From Epiperipatus broadwayi (taxonomy: Eukaryota; Onychophora; Udeonychophora; Euonychophora; Peripatidae): a stretch of 64,000 nucleotides of DNA. Below the pieces are notes generated by a model. The model saw only the letters and a list, made by a program, of their open reading frames with translations. It did not search any database and had not been told where the DNA came from. The position numbers were made by a program, and so were the translations under genes. The stretch covers positions 2,977,881 through 3,041,880 of the forward strand of contig JAQFVV010012489.1 of NCBI GenBank assembly GCA_028023455.1. Direction: 5' to 3'. Positions 34,290-47,660 of this stretch are shown piece by piece; position 1 is the stretch's first letter; each line of letters starts with the position of its first letter.

Positions 34290-34789
34290 TTTAGACATCC
34301 ATTTAATATGGATTAGATAATGGTTGGCTGCAAAAAGAATTTTGTGGTTAACTGTAAAAAAGACACTTGGCTTTCTCTTCGAGACTTTAAAGTAACCAAG
34401 AAGGCCAAATCCCAAATGCTTATTCCATACATTATTATCATTGCAGCTGTTATTAATATGTGATTATTTATGTAGTATATGAACATGGATGGGTAGATCA
34501 CCAACATGCAATAACCAGCATGATAATTTATTACCTTTTAAACTCTGAGTTTAAAATCAAGAAACATGATGGTCTTTCTTCTCAGTTGCGTGATAAGGCA
34601 GAATGAATGTGTGTGAAGAAATTTTTTTTAAAATATATATATAATCATGACAGACAAAACTAAATCATAACTCTTATTCTCAGAAGACTAAAGTCACTAG
34701 CCAAGGCAACAGATGATGACTAAACATGGAGGGTGATAAGAATCCCTTGATTGCAGATCTAGGCTGCCATCTGATAATGACTTTTTATT

Positions 34790-35667
34790 TAGGTGCTGAC
34801 AATGGCAGATTATTTTCAAGTGAAGGAAGATTGCAAGAATTTGAAGAACTGTCTTTTATTAAATGGGACAGTGTTGAACTTTGGGAAGTTAGAACAAAAA
34901 GTGAAAAGACAATTGATATAAACAGGTAGACATGCACTCTACTACAAAGGCAAAAATATTGAAAGAACAAGTGGAGTAGGATTTGTTATAAATATATAAG
35001 TGGAAGAACAACATTGTGGAGATTGATGGTATATCGAAGAGGGTGGCAATATTAGATATTCAATTTCATAGCAGATACCAAATGCAGATAATTCAGGTTT
35101 ATGACCCAACATGTTCTCATAGTGATAAAGCAGTAGAAGATTTTTATATGGATGTACAAAAGGATTTTGATCAGACTAAACAACATTTTAAAATTGTTAT
35201 AGAGACATTAATTCTAGAATTGGCAAACACATGAAGGATGAAAGCATTGTGGGTAAATGTGGTTATGGTATTACAAATGAGAGAGTATGTACACTTGTGG
35301 AGTTTGCAGAAAAAAAAACCTATATATTATGAATCCATTTTTTTTTTTTTTGAAAAAAAATGTTAAAAGAAAATGGATATGGAAGCATCCAAATGAAGGT
35401 ACAGCAGAATTGATTTATATTTTGAATAACAGAAAATACATATTTCAAAATTGCAATGTTCTTAATAAATTCAACCCTGGAAGTGATCACCAATTATTAA
35501 GATGTATGATACATGTTAATGCAAATCTACAAAGACAAAAATTATTAAGAAAAACAATATTTACAGTTGCTATTCCTTATCTTGAGAAACATTTTAACGA
35601 ATTTAAACTAGAATTTGCAAATCAGTTTCAAGTATTAGTTAAGATTTTATATATGCTTCAGATTTGA
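34790..35667 (+). pseudogene. RTE LINE endonuclease domain (copy 2)
   Basis: It begins with the equivalent of TYNCRSLSS (here degraded to ADNGRLFSS) and keeps the catalytic Glu in LWEVRT. After shifts it continues as YQMQIIQVYDPTCSH, then a GDINSRIGK box encoded near 35203-35230 in another frame. The end reads RKWIWKHPNEGTAELIYILNN and GSDHQLLR, with the catalytic His kept. At least three frameshifts break it. Where copy 1 has the stop after RQKL, this copy reads RQKLLRKTIF, showing the ancestral readthrough. Confidence 0.8.
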
Positions 35668-37014
35668 ATGAAATTAATAGGAAAATAACTGATACACTTT
35701 TAAGAATTGTAGCAACCATAGCTGGTAGAAAAAAGTAGCAATTGGTCAATAAAATTTTCTACTGAGAATAGACAATTTATGAAAAAAAGAAGGAATATGA
35801 AAATATATAAAAATGATGCATTAGGAAGGATTGAAAACCTTGAATTTTGTAAAATGGTGCAAAAAAACAATTGATAATGATGTAAGAAAGTATAATTGTG
35901 AAATAACAATGAAAGCTGTAGAAGATAATAAAAGTCTAAAGAGGGTAAAACAACATTTTGGTATTGATGGAAAACTCATATCTGCAATAAGAAAAAAAAG
36001 ATGGAACTATTGCTTAAAAGAGAGATGACACCATGAAATGGGTAGAAGAATTCTATCAAGAATTATATAATAATAAAGAACAAGTATCTCCTATATATAT
36101 TACATCTTCCAAATTGTCCACAATTTTAAATTAAGAAATGAGACCTGCAATTAAATTTATGATCAAGAAAAAAGGTCTACATAATGATGGGAGTATAATC
36201 AATATATTAAAAGAAGCAGGTAAAGAAATATAATTTTTCTTGGCAAAGGTATATACCAAATGTTTAAATAATAAATATCTACCAGATGGTTGGAGGAATG
36301 TAGTATTAAAATTAATATTTAAAAAAGGTGATAATGAAGATATTAGAAATTATAGACCTAATCAACCCTTTATCAGTTTTATACAAATTTTTTCCAATAT
36401 AATGATAACTCATCTACAGAGAACATTAGATTTCAATCAACCAAAAGAACAAATGGGATTGAAAAGTGGTTTTAGTATAACATATCATATCCATGTATTG
36501 AGAGAAGTTATGGGAAAGATAAATAAATATGAATTGCCATTATGCTTTGGATTTGTAGACTATGAGAAGGTATTTGAATCTATAAGGACTTCTTTAGTAA
36601 TTAAAGCATTAAATCATCATGTTATAGACCCAGGATATTGTCATATTCTGAAAAATATTTAGAAAAAGAAACATCAACAATTAGATTACATAATTGATAT
36701 TAGACAGGTTAACACTGAGACAGAGTGACTCCATATCTCCAAAATTTTTTACAGCAGTGGTGCAAAAAGTATTTTGTGGATTACAATATGAAACTAAAGG
36801 AGTAAAAGTAAATGTAGATTATTTAATTCATTTAGATTTTGCAGATGATGTAGTTGCTTTAGAAAATAATGCTTTAGAGCTTCAGGAAATATTGCAAGAG
36901 TTATCAGATCAAAGTCAGAAAGTAGGATTAAAGGTAAATGTTGAAAAGACTAAAGTAATGTCCAATGGATTTTATCAACAGATGAAAATAAAGATTGATT
37001 ACAATAAGTTATAA
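35668..37014 (+). pseudogene. RTE LINE reverse transcriptase (copy 2)
   Basis: The linker and finger blocks (RRNMKIYKND, RKYNCEITMKAVEDNKSL) lie in broken frames. NYRPNQPFISFIQIF, KEQMGLKSGFS, and motif A GFVDYEKVFESI follow. Motif B is damaged (QSDSISPKFF), and motif C is intact as LDFADDVVAL, followed by VGLKVNVEKTKVMSNGF. Stops near 36135, 36234 and 36660 interrupt it. The blocks align in order with copy 1. Confidence 0.85.
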
Positions 37015-37410
37015 GTTAACAACTACAAAAACCTGAGTCAGGTTATTACTGCAGATGAAAATAAAATGGATGAAATTAATCATAGAATCCTGTGGTTGAA
37101 AAGGAAAATTTTTTATAAATGTGTTTTACCAGTTCTTACTTATGGAACTGAGACTTGGACACTTAATAAAAAAAAACCATTTAGAGACTATGTTTGGAGT
37201 AACAAGAAGAGATCAGAAATGCAATATATGGGTAAGAGAATAAACAGGTTACTGACATGAAGTTGAGCTGGACATATTTCTAGAAGAGATGATGATAGAT
37301 GGACAAATGAAATCTTAAACTGGATTCCAAGAGATTGTAAAAGACCCAGAAAGAGACAACTTGTGAGATGGATTGATGAAATAAGAAAATATGCAGGGTG
37401 ATGTGGAGAA
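37015..37410 (+). pseudogene. RTE LINE C-terminal region (copy 2)
   Basis: KCVLPVLTYGTETWTL is followed, in a different frame, by AGHISRRDDDRWTNEILNWIPRDCKRP and a RWIDEIRKYAG block, matching copy 1. A deletion removes the MER-MLG-TRRD segment that copy 1 retains in part. Confidence 0.75.
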
Positions 37411-40086
37411 GAGAGGCCTGCCATTAGAGAAGATTGACTGAACTTGGAGAGATCATCCCACAATGGATTGATAATAGTTGACAGTGTTGATGATGATGAC
37501 ATAATGGTTGTCTAGATATTTTAAGCTGAAGAGCATAGTTACCATGGCAAGAAATTTGACAATGTAATGAATATCCACTGATCATAAAAAAAGTGTGTCT
37601 GCTTAGGGATCCAGTTCTCAAGACAGAATAAAGATGCATTATGTACATATGGGCACTGAGTCTAATTTATCTTTACTTTAGATTATGCAGTACACTTATT
37701 AAATATATATTAAAATGTTCAGTAAAGGCAAATAGGACTCTCCAAATTGTACAGACGGTTTTCAATACTATATATATATATATATAGTTAATTCTGATGG
37801 CAGTCATTTTTCTTTCTCTTCACTGACAAAAAAAATGTATAAACCAAACTTTTTTTTATCTTTCTTGCAATTACCAAACTCTATCAAAACAATTTAACTT
37901 TTGAGCAAATATTTAGTTTTCTGACAAGACGTAAGATCTGAATCTGTTTCCTTTAAGGGAATATTTTTTACAAATATAACAAAGTATGAAAAGAATATAA
38001 TCCCAGTGGGGTGGTCGATTCAGCTAAAGAGCAAAATAATAGTTGTTCATTTGTTTCTGTAGCCAACTCTGTTTACAGATGTGTTTAAAACGAAAAATCA
38101 ACAATAAGCATATCACGGGATAACTGATACACTATCTGAAAAATGTTTACAATAACTAAAAATTGGTCTAGTTCAATAAATCAGTCTAAATGACATTTGA
38201 TTCAATATTGCTGAACAAAAGTTAAAACCCTCGGTCAATTTCTTTATCTTGATTGATTTTCTATCTTATTATTATACTTATCTATCCTATATTAATTTTA
38301 CTGTATCTAATTTATCTTTCTTTTTGTCTAAAATCTAATTTAATTATTTATTAACATCGATCAGTTTAACTGAGTATTTTTTTTTGTGTATAATTAATTA
38401 GATACTTATAAAAACAACCATAGGGACTAGTTTACATTTAGATCTACTTACTAAAATATTAATCAAGAGTAGACAATCAGAAAAAAATGTATCAATCTGT
38501 AATATTTATGAGTTCAATTATTAACTAATAAACATTTAACTTTTATAACAATATTAACCATTTTTAATGTGTTATAATTAAGTTAGTGCATTGATTGCTA
38601 GAACTTATAAATACTACATATCTATAACATGAATTTGAATTCAGGTTAAGTAAAACGAGCATATTTTCATATTTCAATCAAACTAGAAATTTTTCTTTCA
38701 AAGCGCCAACACAATTAAATATTAGTTAGTAAATGGGTGGCTATTTATTCTTGACTAGAGAGTAAAGTATGATAGAAACTAAACTTCATTATTCAGCAAT
38801 TATGGAATTTAATGAGTAATTATTCCCTAGTGAAGGCTATTGGAAAGATATTCATTCTTTAATAAAATACATAATGCATTTGCTTAATGTAAATTACAAT
38901 ATCTATTAACTATTTATCTTTTATAAGTATTGCCTTCTATCTTATGTATTTTACCCATCACTATCAGTTGACATGTCATCACAGGAGCATTTAACAACAA
39001 CAATTAATAAAATTCATATATAAATGATGTTTAGATTTTTGTTTCATTCCATTGTTAAAAGCACATTCTTATTATAAATGCTATTTTATATCAATAAGAA
39101 AGAATTACTTTTTTAACTTAAAGTTGAGATAATTCTATACAACAATTTATATACTTCACCACTTCGCTGAACTGGTTGAAGCATGCACAAGAAATTATGC
39201 AACCACTATGAAAACTGATGAAATAATCCTTTTGAGAAAATAATTTTTATTTAAATATTTTAATTTATATAAAAATGGCATTATTAACAATTTATTTTAA
39301 AATAGACATTTAAAAATATTGTCTCATAATAATTATAGCACTTCTGCATTACATTGGACAAAAATAATATAAGTAAATATATTTATCAGTCATATTTTAT
39401 AAATGTCATTATAGTGTATACAGTATGTGTAGCACATCGATGAAGTTTCACACTGTAAAATATGGCAAACCTAAGATTGGGTACAGTTTTGAAATTTTTT
39501 AATACCAATATTATTTTCTTAATATTGATATTACTTTATTTTGCATGTTTAACTAATCTGTATTTCCTTCCATTTGGACTATTGTGGGGTTTATTATAAA
39601 AACTCATAGTTGATACATAATATATCTGAAAATATTTAATACTTAACAAATTTCATTATATCAATATTACTATTTAATTTCATTCTGTTGAATGTAACAA
39701 TTATGTAACATCATTTGATAGCTCTTGTAAATGATCATACTATTGAGAAAGTGTCTAGAACATTTGTTATCTAATGGAACAAATCAAGTATTTGATGTTT
39801 TTATGGTTATATGACATAACCTAACATTAAAAAAAAATAAAGGGCTAAATATGTGCAGATGGCTTTTAAAAATTTATTGAATAAACAATGTAAGCATGAA
39901 AAATTAAAATGTTGGACTATTTAATATGCATGTACAATAATGAAATAAGCATATAAAAATTAAATAATAGTGTAAATATTTTTACTATTGATAGGATATA
40001 AGAGAAGATACCATTGTTAATAGAAAACTAAACAAGTTATGCAAGAGAGATTCTGAATTAAACTAAATGTAATTAATGGGGTTTGA

Positions 40087-40132
40087 AAGAAACAAGAAAT
40101 ATTTTTAACAAGAAACAAGAAATATTGTTAAC
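40087..40132. repeat. 23-bp tandem duplication
   Basis: Two adjacent copies of AAGAAACAAGAAATAT plus 7 bases, with one difference. Confidence 0.9.
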
Positions 40133-43100
40133 AAACTAATTGACATGTTAGTTAAAGTTGACCTTATTACTGCTAATGAAATCTAGCAGTTATACCAGGA
40201 TTATTATACTGATTGTACTCATGAAAAAACAATGGAGACAAATTGATGTGTAATGAATAAAGAAAACAAAAAAAAATCATATTGTTTTCATGATGGTAAA
40301 CAGATCTTTAAAAATGCTATTTTGAGGACAAATCATCAGAAGATGCTATTAAACATTATATTCCAAACAATTGTTCCTTGGCCATATATGTAGAAAATCT
40401 ATAAGTAATTCTAACATTATACTTATAATAAGCTCAATGAAGCTGCACAGATTGTAAAGGTAGTAAACTTAGAAAAATTACTTGTATAAGATTTTCTCTC
40501 TCTTTCTCTTTATATATAAACATATATACATGCATATATTTGTACTCTTATTATAGTTATATGAATATATATCTAGTTTTGTAGATGTGTAACTCACCAG
40601 TTATGTGTATATTCAATTCCAAATAGTATGTTAATTCCATTGTATATACAATTGATTGCATGCATTAAACTAATATTAAATTACTTTTCTTGTTATTAAC
40701 TCATTGTGCCACATGTGTATTTTTTATCCTACTTGCAAAAGACATACATTTATTTGCTCTGATCTTTGCAGTCAAGAAATAGCATGATTAAAATGTATAA
40801 ATTATCTAGAGCTCAAAGCAGAGTAAGAGGTTGAAAAATGTTGTGATTATGGAAGTGAAAAACATGAAACTTGTAATTTTACTTTAAATTTTAATGTTAC
40901 CAATCCAGGCATTTTAATTATTAAGATAAAAATTAATTAAAAATTCTACTATCCAGGTAGTTTAAAAAGATTTTTCTAAAAATGAGTCTGGTCACAAATT
41001 TTCTAAATTATTTAGTCATTATTTATCATATGTAGATTAAAATTTTTGGAAGCTAATTTGTGGCTGCCAATGCCAAGAGAAATAAAAGGTAAATAATTAG
41101 GTAAAATGTAAATAGCATAAATAATTATAATTTTTTAATATTTTATTGTTTATGTATCGGTTGTTGTAAAATAAGATTTGATAGAATTCATTTTGTTTTA
41201 AGTTATAAATTTTATTTCTTGAGATTAGGAGTTCTGAAATTTAACTTGCACAAATTCACCTCTTACCAGCATGGTAGCCCTGATTGTAATTTCAATATAA
41301 AGAAAAAAATATATAGTCTGTTTAATTATAAAAAATATTTTTTTTCTCTAATGTAATTTTTATTTAATTAATTACGATTAACTTATGAAATGGTTGATGA
41401 TCATAATTCTTTTTTCTTTTATTCTCAAAAATATAAATACTATTGAAATTTAAAATATAAATTCTGCATAATTTGCAAATGGTTATGTGATCTATAAAGT
41501 AGATTATTCAGTTACTGTTTTTGAAATGGCTAAAAAAATTCGAAATAAAATTGGGATATTTTTAAATAGCTGTCCGATTGAAAATTTACATATCTGTCCA
41601 ATATTGGTCAGGAAAGAATAGATAGTATCTTGCTGAAAACCAGTATAGAAAGATTTTTGTGAAGTTCATACAAAGGGGCTATTAATTAACCTAGTGATCT
41701 GTGCAGTTTAATTAATATAATGACCAAATTGAAAACATATTTTTTTCCTAATCAATTTAAAATTTAAAAAAAAAAATACTGTCAAGTGCATAAAATATAA
41801 AGCCCAATCTATTAATTGGTTACTAAAATATCACATATTATTTATTAATATTATTTTAACTACTCTTGCTACTATTACTCTTACTACTATTAAAAGTTTT
41901 CAAAGCATTTTATTGATAAATTAGAAAAAAGATTGCATTGATTGCAATTGACACAAGTTGTCTAATATAAAAATATGTATTCTATAGTACAATGTTAATT
42001 AAGTACATTATATAGATTACAACAATATAGAAATCAATTACTAATAAAAAAAGTACATAACCAATTCATAATTCCTTTTTATATTCCCTACCATGATTTA
42101 AAGCTAGTTTTTTTAACTATACTCTCATACGATGCCTTATAAAAAAAAACAAGTGTCATTACATGCGCTACCATGGGCCATTTGCCTATTTCTTTTATTC
42201 GTGTATATAATTTGTTTTATAATGTATTCAGATATTTTCTTGGCCAATTATTATATACAAATATGTACTTGGTACATTGCTATGCATATAGACTGAATGC
42301 ATACTCAAACATTTGCATAAATTTCCAAGTTGAACATTTTGAAAAAAAGAGTTTATGTTAAACTAGAATTATTACACAAATTAGGATATTCAAAAAAAGT
42401 AAGACTGTTTCAACATTTTTATGGCATAGACTATATTGATCATTTATATGCAAACATAATCTTCTTTACTTGTACAAATGCAATGTAGGAATAGACCCAA
42501 GATTTAGTTTAATGAGTAAATCACAGCATTTTGGTTAAGCATTTACATACACCACTGTGCAGAGTTTACAATATTTAAATTGGTCCACTGGTGGGGAAAA
42601 AAGTAAAGATATGATTACTGATATGAGATTTTTTCAGTTTCTATTAGTGGTGGTGGTGGGTGAAATCTATCAGTGCAATTTTCATTATTATTTTGAGTTG
42701 TAGGAATATTTTTGCACATGAGATATTAAATTGAGTGTTTTCTGTATCATCACTGTATTAGTATTGTGTATTCATAATTTATTTTGTGTTAGTATACATT
42801 TTAAATGCCTGTGATAGGTTAAGTATTCTCTTATCACTAAAAAGTTTTCTGAATTGTAGATATATGATGAGAAGACTTTTAAGAATATTATTATTGGAGA
42901 ATAGTATGTGAACCTCACTGTGATTAGCATATTATACAATAATTTCTTTGAAAACAGTCATAGATATGACATGAATAATGATTTGGTTATGCTTTAAGTT
43001 TATTTTGAATGTTAATATGTGTTGCTGAGTTAGTTAAATAAAATGAAACAGAAATGGACTATGTGTTCTTTTAAAATCTATATTCATGGTCTTTCTGGTA

Positions 43101-43878
43101 TATATCAAACATACACATAATTTATTTTTATTGAAATCAAGTTTATATTCTCAACCATATTCAGTTATTACCTTCAATAAAATGGGAGATAGATTTTGAG
43201 ACATCAGAATGTATGCAATACACAAGCTATTTTCCTTTAATCCAGAAATACATAACCAGGTGCTTAATAGGAATTGTTGGGGAAATGATATGGGAGGGGG
43301 TAAATGGTTGAATGTTGTATTTGTATATTTATTAACAGACTTAGGAGAACACATAGAAGTGCATTTGATATGTGTATGTCTGTCAAAAAATTAATTAGGA
43401 GATCAATAGGAATTATATCATATGTTTTGATATCCAGTTGTATTACCCAGAGGTCTGTATTTTTTGTTAACCCTCACACAATCTATTACTGTTTTAAAAA
43501 GAAAAGCTGCTTATTTTATGAAGGATCCTTTTCTTGCAACCTACGTTGTGTCTAATTTAGATATATGGTTCTAGTTTATCTTTTAACATTAATTCTAAAA
43601 TTTTAATTTCAAGCAGTCTCATGAATATAGGATATAAATTTTCAAAATCATATAATGATACTGCATTTTTGATAAAAGATACTAGTGATATAAAATATAA
43701 ATGATTTATTTGATAGATATATTTAGATAAAAAAAGTGAAAAGTCTGTTAAGTTTTTTGCAGTGTGCTGGCAAAAGTGAGCATGCATAAATCAAAAAATC
43801 CCATGAATACATAGAGATTGGAGTCTAGTGTTACAATTACTTTTTGTATGACTTCAATTTAAATTCTCTTTCTTCTCT

Positions 43879-43950
43879 AGTTTTTCCAAGAAATTATATG
43901 TCAGGGTTGAATTTAGTTTTTCCAAGAAATTATATGTCAGGATTGAATTT
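43879..43950. repeat. 36-bp tandem duplication
   Basis: 43879-43914 and 43915-43950 are identical except for one G/A difference. Confidence 0.95.
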
Positions 43951-45992
43951 ACCACAACTTTGAAACTTAAATTTGAAATGATTATACATTGGAAAAATTA
44001 TATTGTCTCCTGAAACTGTTTTCATTAATTTATGATGCAATGGTAACTTAATTACAAGTGGTTGGGTTAATGCCAAATGTATATAATTTCTTGATCATGT
44101 ATGCAGCTTTCCAAGGTTTAATGGTTAGATAATTTTGAGATTGATACTTGTAATTGAATACTCAATCATTATGTTCATCTTTTGAAGTGGTTACATTAAA
44201 AATTTCTTATAAAATTTTTCTGCCAAGGAAAGTTGCCTAGATGGAAAGAGGATTTGGCATATGTAATATGATCTATAGTATGTTACCCAACATTAGAAGA
44301 TCCTAAATAAATTTCAGAATATAAAAATTCAGAACGATAGCGAGATAGGAGTACACTTATTGACCTTCTGATGCTAATAAAAAATCTATTCATCACATTA
44401 ATATCCAGCATTACAAATGAGTCTACATAATCAGATATAGCAGAGTTTCTGTCATTATTAAAAAAATTGTTAATAGCCCTCACCACATATGAGTGAAAAG
44501 CTCATTCTAAAGAGTCATATGTTACAAGATATATTGTGAATGATTAACAGTAGCAAAAGGTATGAAGTCATTGCAAGGGCTAAATTTATTTTTAAAATTA
44601 ATCTGTTAATAACAATAGCTCCTGATAGAATATAAATATATATTATGTTTAAAGTAATTAGGTGTTAGTGATGAAAATATTTATCATATGGTGTCTATGT
44701 AAAATATATTGAAAGACTTAAATAGACGTATTAGGAATCAAAATTCTCATCCCTTCTGATGGTGCAGAGAAGGTTTGAAGAAAATTGAGATACCCATATT
44801 ATTAAAAATATCATCAGAATAACTCTGATTTACTATATAACTTAGTATTTAGAATGTAGCTATACTATATACTATATCGTATCAATTATACAGCTGAAAT
44901 ACCTTTTCAACTAAATTAATAACCTTAACATTGAATACACTGGTGTTTACTTTCATATTTATTTTTATAGAATTAACAAAAAGTTTTTAAAAAATGTGTA
45001 CAATTCTTAATTTAGTAATCATGATAGAAAACATATTTAATTAGATATTAAACTGGAAAACCAGAATATGTAATTAATTAATAAGTGTTAATGAAATAAT
45101 ACATATTAGGTAGTCATGATCTCATTCTGAATATGCACTCTCCTCATGAGTGACTTTAAAAAGTCCTAATGTGAGATATTAATACTAGATACATTTTCTC
45201 CTCTAAGATCATATTCTCTTCTGCTGAATATTCATGTTCAGTATATTTGGTCTAAAAAATTATTTTACAACAACTACTACTACTATTACTATTATACTAC
45301 TCTTTTTCTGGGAAATTATGTTTGTGCTTTCAGTATTCATTATTTATAATGTAATGTTGAAAAGTTATTTATGTTGCAATGCTTATTGAAGGCTATTAGA
45401 TGTATATTGTATTACTAAATAGATATATTTGTACTTTTTAAATGAGATAACAAAAATTATATTAGTAATCCAAGTGTTTCAGCTTTTAAACTTCAAAAGC
45501 ATCTAAAATGCATTGTTATAAAAATAACTTTCACTACAAGATTATATGTCTTTTCAATTTTATTAGACAATCATTTGCAGTGCCAAAATCTAGGTTAACA
45601 TTTTTGGTGGGAAAATGTAATTTTTCCAAGATACCAGTCAGCTGTAATATTTTTTTTAGTTAAGAACATAGTTAAAACCAACCAATTATTTGATATCAAT
45701 AAATTAGCATTAAGTTATTTATATCTAAAGAAGAAAACAAGAATTAAAAAAATCTGACAACTATAAAGCTTGGTAAGTTATGCTTTTTTCATTGTTCTTT
45801 ATTGAAGACATTATTTAAAAATTTATTTGTCAGTAGTGGGCTATTTAAAAATTGTATTGTCATTCAGTATTAAGTTTATACAGGTAAACTAGTTCAAAAC
45901 AAATGCATAGTCATTAGACTAAACAAATTAGTATTTAAATTCCAAATTATATATATAATATAAAAAAAAATGTCCGTTAATTAAAACAAAAT

Positions 45993-46443
45993 TATAATTA
46001 TAATTGAAATAATAAATTTAATGGTTTACAAACTATTATAAACAATTTTTAAATCTGCAGAAGTACTTTCGGTTAATTTCTTAAACCTGCCTCAACTGCA
46101 ATTAAATTTAAAAAAAACAAACAAAGTGGAAGCAAATGTCATCAATTCAAATCCCATGAATCTTGTATTTTAATGTTAGCAGCTTGTCTATTTATTAACT
46201 GCATTTTATTCCTATTTACAAAAATTGCAATGCAGTTAATAAATAGAGAAGCTGCTAGCATTAAAATATGAGATTCGTGGGATTTGAATTGATGACCTTT
46301 GGTTCTGCTTTGTTTTTTCATTTTTTTTAATTTAATGGCAGTTGAGACAGGTTTAAGAAATTAACTGAAAGTACTTCTGTGGATTTAAAAATTGTTTATA
46401 ATAGTTTGTAAACCGTTAAATTTATTATTTCAATTATAATTAT
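45993..46443. repeat. 450-bp palindrome (foldback element)
   Basis: Arms of about 215 bases (45993-46208 and 46226-46443) are near-perfect inverted copies around a loop of about 20 bases. Each arm contains a B-box-like AATTCAAATCCCATGA and a CTGCC(T/A)CAACTGC block. There is no ORF. It would fold into a very long hairpin if transcribed. It may be a foldback DNA transposon or two tRNA-derived repeats inserted head to head. Confidence 0.8.
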
Positions 46444-46689
46444 ATACTTATAACAACAGTGAAAAAAATATAAAATATGAAATAAATAATAATACTTATT
46501 GAATTTGTATGAAAAAAATTGAGTCAGAAATATTTAAAAAATGCAATCTGCTGTGAAATAAACAGAATCATATATAACAATCATCTTCATCATTATTGAT
46601 TAAATTGTTTTTGGAAAGAATCATTAAAATCATTGCACAAATTTTGATGTATAAATATATTAAAAACAGAGGTTGCATGAGTGTGTAAA

Positions 46690-46960
46690 TTTAGCAGGTG
46701 TCATTCATTCAGACATAGTAAAAGTAATTTAAAGTGATTGGTTAATATCATCACGCTCTCATTTCCAGTACTTAAGATTTGCCCATACTTAAGCATTTGG
46801 GTTGAAAGAATAGGTGATTCATTCTATTCTTTCACAAAAATGTTATCTTATGTTGGAGGTGAGAGTATTCATTTATTATTAAGATTCATAAAGCACATGT
46901 GCATTAGCTTGAAAAGCTGATCATTAGTTTATTACAATTCATAAACATCACGCTATATAA
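46690..46960. repeat. dispersed repeat related to 32755-33035
   Basis: Shared blocks in order: GTCATTCA, 'aatttaaagtga', 'agatttgc', 'tttgggtt', 'gagtattcatttatt', 'attagcttgaaa.gctgat' and 'aaacatcacg/aaacacggtg'. Identity is moderate. It is non-coding and the family is not identified. Confidence 0.6.
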
Positions 46961-47459
46961 AAATAAATAACTTATTTACAAAAGTATTTATTGTAAAAGT
47001 TTCTCACTCTCACACACACACAAAAATAAATAAACAAAGAGAGAAGATCCTGTGGAGTGACTTGAAGTTGGATGGAAAGTTTCTAACATGACCATGTACA
47101 ACAGTAAACGCTCCATATCGATTTCAATAGTAACTTTATAATTCTACAAGTATATTTCACTTTTGTTAAAATTAAATTGTTGTAATAGTATAAAATAACA
47201 TTTCAATTTTTTTAATCAAAATTTATTCTTAATATGATAATAGAAATAATCAAAAATATTTAACATTTACGATTTAGATTGTTACATTTTCATTTACCAT
47301 TGTCAAACTTTCTCCACTCACAACTTTGACGCCATCCATTTCAGATAAATACACTAATAATTATTACTAATCATTTTCGAAACTAGAGATTATCTCTAGC
47401 ACAGATATAAAATTTAAACCTCAGTTAAAGATTAATATATCTAATTTTTTAAATTTACA
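46961..47459. other. AT-rich non-coding stretch
   Basis: It contains a short CACACACACA run near 47012 and no gene. Confidence 0.55.
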
Positions 47460-47660
47460 TACAAAATTATTCACCTTTCTCTGTCCCGTATGTAATATCT
47501 TTATAAATATAATAAACATCTCCATGCTTCCCATTCTTTTTAAATAACATATAAATAAAGATATAATAAAAGATAAATGACCCCAAGATGCATTTCGTGC
47601 TGAACCAGCACTCATCAGTTGGCCCAGGTCACAATATCTCTTATATACATCTTTATTATA
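47460..47660 (-). repeat. hammerhead-SINE copy, partial
   Basis: The minus strand carries the complete hammerhead segment (47583-47653) followed by GGTCATTTATCTTTT, shared with the other family members. The tRNA-like B-box part is not recognisable downstream. Confidence 0.55.
47583..47653 (-). ncRNA. best-preserved hammerhead ribozyme-like motif
   Basis: On the minus strand CTGATGA (47612-47618), a perfect 5-bp stem II (GTGCT/AGCAC, loop GGTTC; 47597-47611) and GAAA (47593-47596) give the exact hammerhead core. The strands AAGATGTAT (47645-47653) and ATGCATCTT beside GAAA pair over nine positions with one G-U, forming stem III, and leave A at the cleavage position (47644) in an AUA site. The intervening stem I hairpin (47619-47643) pairs poorly, the main reason to doubt activity. 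Confidence 0.7.

Larger units (their letters stand above)
34290..37510 (+). mobile_element. RTE-type LINE, near full length, copy 2
   Basis: A plus-strand relative of the 22.4-25.7 kb element, about 3.2 kb, with the same leader (matching blocks such as ACATGGATGGG and CTCACCAACATGCA/ATCACCAACATGCA), endonuclease, reverse transcriptase and C-terminal block, and a GATGATGATGACAT tail. It has more frameshifts and stops than copy 1 and so looks older or less constrained. The two copies form an inverted pair separated by about 8.6 kb. Confidence 0.85.
37511..45990. other. long AT-rich non-coding stretch
   Basis: No convincing gene in about 8.5 kb. Small structures are a (TA)n at 37771-37786, a 23-bp tandem pair at 40087-40132, CTA/TTA-rich microsatellites near 41862-41892 and 45271-45300, and a 36-bp tandem pair at 43879-43950. 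Open frames of 60-80 codons here translate to low-complexity or unrecognised peptides on both strands. Confidence 0.6.

Noticed and set aside
37188-37648. Minus-strand open frames of 104 and 74 codons
   Set aside because: Antisense to the C-terminal region and 3' end of RTE copy 2.
44283-44486. 67-codon minus-strand frame with a varied sequence, open on the other strand as well
   Set aside because: No recognisable motif and no supporting neighbour; both strands read equally well, so I could not support a gene.
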